DNA of 64,000 nucleotides from Amborella trichopoda. Lineage: Eukaryota; Streptophyta; Magnoliopsida; Amborellales; Amborellaceae. The stretch's first letter is position 1. Each line of letters opens with the position of its first letter. Below, piece by piece: positions 59,601 to 64,000 of the stretch. The notes below the pieces were generated by a model. The model was not told where the DNA came from and did not search any database. It saw only the letters and a program-made list of their open reading frames with translations. Location: the NCBI RefSeq assembly GCF_000471905.2, contig NW_006499436.1, positions 234,117 through 298,116 of the forward strand, given 5' to 3'. The position numbers were made by a program, and so were the translations under genes.

Positions 59601-61990
59601 CTTTACTTTTGGGTTAAAAAGATGATAAGCTTTAGAAACCTCACTGTATCTAATGACAATATATTTTTCGCCTTTTTCATCAAACTTTTCTATGCCATGG
59701 GAAGTATTTTTTTATAAACAGCAGCATTTATAGCTTCAGCCCAGAAATTATTAAGAAGGTTCTTACCTTTTAACATACTTCAAGCCATTTCGACTATTGT
59801 TCTATTTCTTCTCTCTGCTATTCCATTTTTCTCTGCTATTCCATTTTTCTGTGGAGCATATGCTGCTGTTAATTCTCTCTGCTATTCCATTATTAGGAAA
59901 GAACTTTGGTTTTATATAGACACTACCCCTAAACGCATTACAACTTGGAAACAATGAAAACAACCCAAGAGATATGGGTCGTAGATCTCGAATGATCTTC
60001 AATTTAAGCTTTATCACGTCGAACAGGCATTCAGGTTTATACTTTCAGAACGGGCTCTGCATGAAGTCTTGTTGCCTCCATTTCTCTTTGGTATTATGGT
60101 AGTTTTGAATGGTCAACATTAGTTTTCTGGTGTAATGATGCTGCTGATGCTCTCTCTCTCTCTCATGTTCATGTGAATATAGACATACATATATGTACAT
60201 AGGCCACCATGTATAGACACACAGACAATCACTGGGAAGTGGTATCTATAGGATTTTAACCCAACTAAGATGGTGGGTGCGATCCTTCAAAACCTATTTG
60301 TGGGCATTTCATATTATACAGTTCCTGGATGTCTACCATTCACTAAAGGAGGTAGGTGTGGGGCTATCCTACTCCTATGGGACCTACATATATTTTTTCC
60401 CAATCATACCTTCACTTTTTCCATTTTATGTTACGAGTTTTTGAAACATTTATGTATCCTTTGTCATATGCATTTCTCACACTTTTGGTGGATTGCTGTT
60501 GTGATGTTTCTTATACCAAAGAAAGCCCCCATATCATCTTAAATTATTTTTCTTTCACATGTGTAAAATTTCAAGAATTTAGGCATGGAATTTCCTCGTT
60601 TGTAGTTTTCTTTTCTGAAACTAAATGAAGATTAAAAGTTTCCTTTTCAGAATCCTATTTGATTATACTATTTTTGTACCTGCAACAGATATTCTGGTCC
60701 AACTATACACTTTGTAGATGAACATTTTGATACAGGCCGTATCCTTGCTCAGAGGGTTGTACCTGTGTTGGCAAAGGATACCCCAGAGGAATTAGCTGCT
60801 AGGGTTCTTCATGAGGTATGAAGCTCATTATTTCTTTCATGTTCCATGTATGATGTTGAAGGCTACAAGCAGCCCTGTCTCTTTTGTGGTACTTTCTTGA
60901 TAAATTATAAGTCCATTAAAGAAAAAGATTAATTCTTTGAAAATGCATTTTGGATATGAAATAATTCCTTTGTTCTTTTGGATGGCATCCTATGAGTACC
61001 TTTTAGACTTCTCATTTTTAACATGACTATATATTTTTTTTCTTTTTGACCATCCACATGGCCTAAAATTCATTCAAGAATATATCTGTTTCCATTGTTC
61101 AAAAAGAAACTAAAACAACTTTCTCCATAATAACTTCCCAGTTTTGTTTGAAATTTTTGGCTACTCAGTTGACTCTGGAAAAATGTCAACCGCTTTTGTT
61201 GAAGAAAAATTCATGGTTTATCATGCTACAATGGATTGGTCTTTTTGACATATCAACTCCTAGCCTTTTGTAGGCTGTTACTGAACTTTTGTATCCTTTT
61301 GTTCTTTTGGATGGCATCCCATGAATACCTTTTGGACCTCTCATTTTAACATGACTGGATTTTTTTTCTTTTTGATAATTCACATGGCCTAAAATTCATC
61401 CAAGAAAATATCTGTTTCGAATGTTAAAAACTAAAATAAAACCACTTTCTCCATAATAACTTCCTAGTTTTTTGTTGAAAATTTTGGCGACTCAGTTGAC
61501 TGGAAAAATGTCAGCAGCTTTGGTTAATGAAGAAAACTTGCATGGTTTATCATGCTACTAGTGATATGTTATGTGCATAACATGGAACTAGATTTCAAAA
61601 ACCAAAATATGCTATGTGCATATTAGTGAACTAGATTTCAAAAACCAAAATATGCTATGTGCATATTAGTGAACTAGATTTCAAAAACCAAAATATGCTA
61701 TGTGCATATTAGTGAACTAGATTTCAAAAACCAAAATATGCTATGTGCATAACATGGAAACACACTCAAAAGGAATAAGATGGAATCATGGCCAACCATG
61801 GCATGACCAATTGATATCTATTTCATTATTTTGGGTTCATGGTTTAGCATTGAAATGGTTGACATTCTATGCACAGGAGCATCAACTGTATGTGGAAGTG
61901 GTCGAGGCATTGTGTGAAGAACGCATAGTTTGGAGGAATGATGGAGTGCCTCTCATACGCATCAAAGGCAGACAGGATGAGTATTGGTGA
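44264..61990 (+). CDS. PUR3: Phosphoribosylglycinamide formyltransferase (GART/PurN type), 5 exons, 298 aa
   Basis: Exons 44264-44630, 46814-46925, 53071-53247, 60689-60815 and 61877-61990 join with GT-AG introns in phases 1, 2, 2 and 0. They give 897 nt ending TGA. The enzyme transfers a formyl group from 10-formyl-THF to GAR, the third step of de novo purine synthesis, in plants located in plastids and mitochondria. Residues 1 to about 80 form a Ser/Pro-rich, basic extension suited to a transit peptide. The catalytic domain starts KKLAVFVSGGGSNFKSL (phosphate-binding SGxGSN at 92-97). The catalytic trio of E. coli PurN (N106, H108, D144) corresponds to Asn190 and His192 in NIHPSLLPSF and Asp233 in VDEHFDTGRI. 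The ending CEERIVWRNDGVPL is the usual plant C terminus. Length is close to the Arabidopsis protein (about 292 aa). Introns of 2.2, 6.1, 7.4 and 1.1 kb are strikingly long and TE-filled. No coding lesion was found. Confidence 0.95.
45565..45883. repeat. 148-bp direct duplication flanking (TA)n
   Basis: 'tctctcttttcatgtgtttt' through 'ccatcaccaccatcattggt' to 'accacttcactct' occurs at about 45565-45713 and again at 45735-45883, nearly identical, separated by a (TA)n tract. The second copy runs into the N gap, so a further (TA)n or copy number may be hidden. Confidence 0.85.
45884..45903. other. Assembly gap (20 N)
   Basis: Run of N after the second 148-bp copy, at the place where a second (TA)n tract would be expected. 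Confidence 0.99.
46814..46925 (+). CDS. PUR3: PUR3 exon 2
   Basis: Encodes CGGSEYANEKGIPVVCFPRR and SSLPTALSPFDLITRL; acceptor TTGTAG, donor GTGAAT, phase 1 in, phase 2 out. Matches the AxxYAxxxGIP segment of the family. Confidence 0.93.
46930..47330. repeat. 200-bp tandem duplication in intron 2
   Basis: 'ttatggactt(c/t)ctaatctt' at 46934 and 47134, 'attacacaaaaatga' and 'gttgttttatgtcccccatt' recur at a period of 200 bp, with moderate divergence. It starts just inside the exon 2 donor. Confidence 0.8.
47485..48815 (+). pseudogene. LINE (L1-type) reverse transcriptase fragment
   Basis: Plus-strand pieces give the classic plant L1 RT order: VLGAIRDLKNDWAPGPDNFP, IMAFFDKFHSLATIHKAMNG, FIALIPKI, a PISLINSAYKILSKVLA-like stretch, SPSQGAFVKDCWILDGAL, EKAYNHIDW, REGDLLSPLLFVIAAEVF, QYADDTVLFCNA (near 48376) and CAVEELPSTYLGLPLF. 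The catalytic YADD survives, but a stop precedes EKAYNHIDW and several frameshifts are needed. Both 5' and 3' parts of the LINE are missing. It lies in the same orientation as PUR3. Confidence 0.9.
51100..51420 (+). pseudogene. Possible Copia RT N-terminal remnant
   Basis: A plus-strand stretch reads KPWKNELAMELNALQA followed by MTHPRPQN, similar in pattern to the W-x-x-A-M-x-x-E-x-x-A-L start of Copia RT. No further motif follows. Weak. Confidence 0.3.
51760..51790. repeat. (GA)n microsatellite
   Basis: GA tract with one interruption (GAGACAGAGA). Confidence 0.8.
53071..53247 (+). CDS. PUR3: PUR3 exon 3 (catalytic Asn and His)
   Basis: Encodes EFQVDFLLLAGFLKLVPVEL, AYPRSILNIHPSLLPSFGGK and VHKAVIASGA; contains Asn190 and His192. 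Acceptor CACTAG, donor GTATTT. The adjacent Copia remnant begins within about 100 bases of the donor. Confidence 0.95.
53345..54345 (-). pseudogene. Copia piece A: gag with two zinc knuckles
   Basis: Minus-strand gag downstream of the LTR at 54364-54802. It has SLEEHKKRMSRFSNQNIKQA (near 53720), a Lys/Glu-rich stretch, and in a shifted frame two CCHC knuckles, CFSCKKSGNESKDC (His replaced by Asn) and CQKCRIPDHSQRDC. It is truncated about 100 bp inside the intron donor side of PUR3. Confidence 0.75.
54364..54802 (-). repeat. Copia piece A: LTR with primer-binding site
   Basis: Minus strand begins TGATTAATTTATAACTCTCT (54802) and ends ..GCTATTTCCCCCAACA (54364), followed by TTTTGGTATCAAAGCC, a near-canonical initiator-tRNA-Met site. 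On its other side lies the RNase H end of a Copia pol, with a duplicated 'TTTAGGGGGAAT' purine word around a 14-base T run. So this one LTR sits between pol 3' sequence and gag 5' sequence. Confidence 0.8.
54835..55462 (-). pseudogene. Copia piece A: RNase H fragment
   Basis: Minus-strand pieces: SRFINEPRKLYFAAAKKIFR, GIKYVSKNNINLVGFSDSD, then IAMAKNVIFHSGLKYIEIRH, HFIREMTEKRKIEP and VDIFTKAISTDKFIQFKDIM. This is the standard Copia RNase H end; frameshifts lie between the pieces. It is cut at 55462, where an oppositely oriented Copia piece begins. Confidence 0.85.
55463..57273 (+). pseudogene. Copia piece B: pol with internal deletion, plus LTR
   Basis: Plus-strand protease/pre-integrase region: VKIGDGKPQNVEGNGVIVVK, FIYDVLFVSNLTQNLLSVGQ, YLWHLNFRNLKLMKQKGF. 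At about 55850 it jumps directly to RT (KQAPRAWNSKIDEHF), so integrase and the first half of RT are deleted. RT has CLYVDDLIYNGTNPK. RNase H continues to 56900. An LTR begins TGTTAAAAAAATAAATTG at 56909 and is interrupted at 57273 by piece C. Several stops are present. Confidence 0.82.
57274..57802 (-). repeat. Copia piece C: 3' LTR
   Basis: Minus strand begins TGATAAAAAATAATTTGCAA (57802) after the purine word TTAATAGGGGA and ends ..TTTCTTCTAACA at 57274. TG..CA ends are intact (529 bp). It carries a near-repeat 'gatatcatcatacaccatac' / 'gacatcatcatacagcacac'. It sits inside piece B's LTR, so C arrived later. Confidence 0.78.
57820..59890 (-). pseudogene. Copia piece C: integrase-RT-RNase H, truncated
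   Basis: Minus strand, right to left. Integrase has a NGIAER..NRTIVEMA-like stretch near 59860-59780, with a local 60-bp duplication, and FWAEAINAAVYKK. RT includes VAKGYSEQPGIDFNETYAPV (59178), KLDVKSAFLNRELEEEVYIE, ELKKALYELKQAPRAWNNKV and the motif LYADDL near 58745. RNase H includes KSTSDYVFCLETKFISCSLR and SRSKHIEIRLHFIREMTKK. Frameshifts and stops occur, for example near 58790 and 58530. A 50-bp duplication (58787 and 58841, 'gaaggttcacttgagcttct') disrupts RT. The gag and 5' LTR are absent. Confidence 0.88.
60689..60815 (+). CDS. PUR3: PUR3 exon 4 (catalytic Asp)
   Basis: Encodes YSGPTIHFVDEHFDTGRILA and QRVVPVLAKDTPEELAARVL; contains Asp233 and His226. Acceptor CAACAG, donor GTATGA. 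Confidence 0.95.
60816..61876 (+). other. PUR3 intron 4 with tandem duplications
   Basis: GT-AG intron. A block of about 230-340 bp ('gttcttttggatggcatcc', 'ttaacatgactggatt', 'cacatggcctaaaattcat', 'ctttctccataataacttcc') occurs at about 60970-61190 and again at 61300-61540. A 43-bp minisatellite follows. Confidence 0.8.
61588..61755. repeat. 43-bp minisatellite, about four copies
   Basis: Unit GAACTAGATTTCAAAAACCA then AAATATGCTATGTGCATATTAGT. Copies are essentially identical, so amplification is recent. The outer copies end in 'gcataacatgg' on both sides. Confidence 0.92.
61877..61990 (+). CDS. PUR3: PUR3 exon 5 (C terminus)
   Basis: Encodes EHQLYVEVVEALCEERIVWR, NDGVPLIRIKG and RQDEYW, then TGA. 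Acceptor GCACAG. Confidence 0.93.
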   Translation, partial: EHQLYVEVVEALCEERIVWRNDGVPLIRIKGRQDEYW

Positions 61991-62555
61991 CCGAGGCTGT
62001 TGAATGTGGCTATTTTTTGTCAGGTTTAAGGAGGCTAATTTTTGTTTTGCTTTCCATCCCACAGACGAGCTACCTACCCATAAAGTTACTTTTTCAAGGG
62101 TTGTGTACTATTTGTTATTTTCCTTTTGGTATTATATCACAAATTCTCATCCAATGTTTGTCATACGGCAACGATGTCACTTGACCCTGTAAATGGGGTC
62201 CTTTTTTGTATACCCCTTACTCTTAATACAAGTTATCTTCTCTCAATTTTTTTTTTTCTTTTTTCTTTTTTTTTCATACAGCATGAACCTGCATGAAATG
62301 CATCATAATTTGGGCATTCTCCAAGGAGCGGGATTTGGTGAAATAGATGTGTTTGTGAAGATGTATACTGCTTGTAGCTGAGAAATGAGCTTATGAAGCT
62401 TTACTATTCTGTAGGATTGGCTTTTGTTCTTTTCCTGCTTAGATGGAGGGCTAAGAAGGCCTCCTCTCAAAGACGCCATAAGACATAAGTAAGATGTGAC
62501 ACTAGAAGAGTTAGAATTCTAACTTTCTGTCGGGACCTTTTAAAATAAAAAGAAT
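61991..62555 (+). other. PUR3 3' UTR and downstream
   Basis: T-rich sequence after the stop codon. No clear AATAAA signal near the expected distance; plant poly(A) signals are loose. No gene follows. Confidence 0.35.
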
Positions 62556-62557
62556 TT

Positions 62558-62925
62558 ATAGAGGTTTATGTAAGGTGTCAAGCTTGTACTATATAGGTAT
62601 GGTGCACTGAAAAAATCCTTTAGGCGATAGTGTTCCGATGTTGGAAAGCCATCTCGGCCTCGAGATGCATGGACATGAAAAAAAAAAGAATTTCAAGTAT
62701 TGAAAACAATGCACCCTTTAATAAGTTATATAGACCATTTATTTTTAAAATTTTCAAATTTTTATAGATTTATTTGATTTATATTATTTTTAAAATTTCA
62801 AATTTTATAACTAAGGATGAATTTAGATTTTCCAAGCAAGATTTTCAACATTGGAACTACATCCCCACATTGCTTTACTTCTACAGTATAAGAGGGGGTT
62901 TATAAAACCTCACCCTTTAAATACT
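62558..62925. mobile_element. M1/M2-related MITE, degraded
   Basis: Interior 'ctcgagatgcatggacatga', 'tagatttatttgatttatat' and 'aatttcaaattttataacta' follow the inverted M1/M2 layout, and the right end is 'gggtttataaaacctcaccc'. The left end 'gaggtttatgtaaggtg' is its approximate inverse. No target duplication found. Confidence 0.4.
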
Positions 62926-63220
62926 GAGAAAAATCACTCATAAGCCCCTTACAAAATCATTAAAGCAGTCAAATTATTCGATGTTCCTCCTTAAAAATAT
63001 ATTAAACCTTGAGTCAAATTTTAGCAATACAAAACTGCCAAATGAAAGCCTCGGAACTCATTTTTTTCATCAGACCCTTGTTTGTTTTCTGAATCCGTAT
63101 CAACCAAGAATATTCATGTTATTTGAGTTGGGCCACTTATAAATTATCGAAATGCCCCGGTTTGTTTAGGATTCTCTATTCGAAAGGCCAATTTAATTAT
63201 TTTTAAGTGCAATGAAACTT

Positions 63221-63229
63221 AAAAAGTAA
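63221..63229. repeat. Target-site duplication of M2c, left
   Basis: AAAAAGTAA, repeated exactly at 63601-63609. Confidence 0.75.
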
Positions 63230-63600
63230 GGGTGCAGTTGGCATATGGATGCATATGTAGCTGTAGAGGTAAGGTGCACCTTCAAATTTTAGCATGGTAT
63301 ATAATTTTGATGCAAAATGTTCTTAGGATTATCTCAAAATTTATTTTTATATTTAATTATAAAAGTTTAAATTTAAAAAATAGTTAAAATCAAGTAGATC
63401 TATAAACATATAAACTTTTTGAAATTAGACGGTGTAGATAATATGTTTTAAAATGTACTATTTCTGAGACTTGAAAGCTCTCGATGTCGAGATGATCAAT
63501 CAAAGGTTTTTTCAAGATTAAAACTATATTTTTCGATGGATTTTTGAGGTGCATCCGTAGTTCTACATTATAAGGTTGCATCCTTATATAAATTTTTTCC
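63230..63600. mobile_element. M2-family MITE, copy c
   Basis: Left GGGTGCAGTTGGCATATGG, right 'aaggttgcatccttatataa' then TTTTTTCC; interior GTAGATCTATAAACATATAA and GATGTCGAGATGATCAATC as in M2a. 371 bp with perfect 9-bp duplications AAAAAGTAA. The 78-codon minus frame across it is not a gene. Confidence 0.78.
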
Positions 63601-63767
63601 AAAAAGTAATTGTATGAGATTGACAAACTTTAGTGAGTTTGTAAGGTTGTTTGACCATTTATGTATATTTTTGCTTGAATAATGATAAGACAAAAATTAA
63701 AGTTTTATTTTATTTTTATCAAAAACTAAATATTTTTATTTTAAATGAGAATATGTTTTGTTTTAAT

Positions 63768-64000
63768 CAGTGTTTTAAAAAACGCCGAGTCGAACCGGAC
63801 TCGCCCGGTTCGACTCGAAAATCGTGAAAAGGGGACCGGATAGCTTAAAAAATCGGAAATCGTCCGGTTCTAGAGAGAACCGGAAGATTCTGTACAGTGA
63901 ATGCCGATTCACTGTACGGAATCGGCGAGTCCGAACAGTGAATCAGCGAGTCCGTACGGAAATTTTTTTTTTTGTTTTTTGTTTGTAACCCATGATAGAT
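63768..64000 (+). mobile_element. Left end of a probable second hAT-like element (runs off window)
   Basis: Starts CAGTGTTTTAAAAAACGCCG, followed by dense AACCGG/CCGGTT/TCGACTCG words and a repeated 'cagtgaat..cgattcactgtac' palindrome. CAGTGTTTTAAA is a common plant hAT terminus, and the subterminal CCGGTT clusters parallel the element at 1605-7462. The right end lies outside the window, so the 8-bp duplication (would be GTTTTAAT) cannot be tested. Confidence 0.5.

Larger units (their letters stand above)
53248..60688 (+). other. PUR3 intron 3 (7.4 kb)
   Basis: Almost entirely three Copia pieces (53345-59890, below) plus about 800 bp of unassigned sequence before exon 4. Confidence 0.85.

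Noticed and set aside
60270..60628. Two overlapping 90-codon hydrophobic plus frames
   Set aside because: They lie in the T-rich end of PUR3 intron 3 and overlap in different frames.
61588..61755. Regular direct repeats resembling a CRISPR array
   Set aside because: The repeats are head-to-tail without unique spacers, within an intron of a plant gene.

Overview
This is a stretch of a flowering-plant nuclear genome. It is AT-rich, has U2-type GT-AG introns, and contains two intron-containing plant genes in a large mass of transposable elements. The species cannot be fixed from the sequence. Very long, retroelement-filled introns and scaffold gaps (N runs at 20156-20838 and 45884-45903, a single N at 45957) fit a TE-rich early-diverging angiosperm or magnoliid, but that is a guess.

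Only two genes look intact. (1) On the minus strand at 23333-25965, five exons splice in frame to a 302-residue heavy-metal-associated isoprenylated plant protein (HIPP). It has two HMA domains with CxxC motifs and a C-terminal CaaX box (CSIM). (2) On the plus strand at 44264-61990, five exons splice in frame to a 298-residue phosphoribosylglycinamide formyltransferase (PUR3/GART type, third step of de novo purine synthesis), with a plastid/mitochondrion-like N-terminal extension. Its introns total about 16.8 kb. They host a LINE remnant (intron 2), three rearranged or nested Copia pieces (intron 3) and several tandem duplications, yet every exon and splice site is kept. The two genes have no evident functional link.

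Mobile elements region by region. 1605-7462: a 5.86-kb hAT transposon with 14-bp terminal inverted repeats, a perfect 8-bp target duplication (ACCTAGAC), subterminal CCGGTT/AACCGG clusters and a broken DUF659/hATC transposase. 7735-7968: Copia LTR with primer-binding site. 8585-9520: palindrome-rich MITE-like block. 11-18 kb and 37-43 kb: many copies of small TIR elements in four families (called M1-M4 here); several have 9-bp target duplications, suggesting non-autonomous Mutator-like MITEs. 18242-19665: degenerate Copia fragment with two LTR pieces in inverted orientation. 21.6-22.1 kb and 40.5-40.9 kb: A-tailed SINE-like repeats. 29326-30764: candidate TIR element. 30915-37367: full-length but dead Copia element with both LTRs. 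38795-39400: LINE 3' end. 63768-64000: start of a probable second hAT-like element running off the window.

The most useful leads are the MITE superfamily with 9-bp duplications, the tandem SINE-like units with flanking direct repeats, the structurally verifiable hAT element, and the Copia rearrangements inside the purine gene. I see no bacterial-type system, CRISPR array or rRNA gene, and nothing that I can defend as a wholly new biological system.
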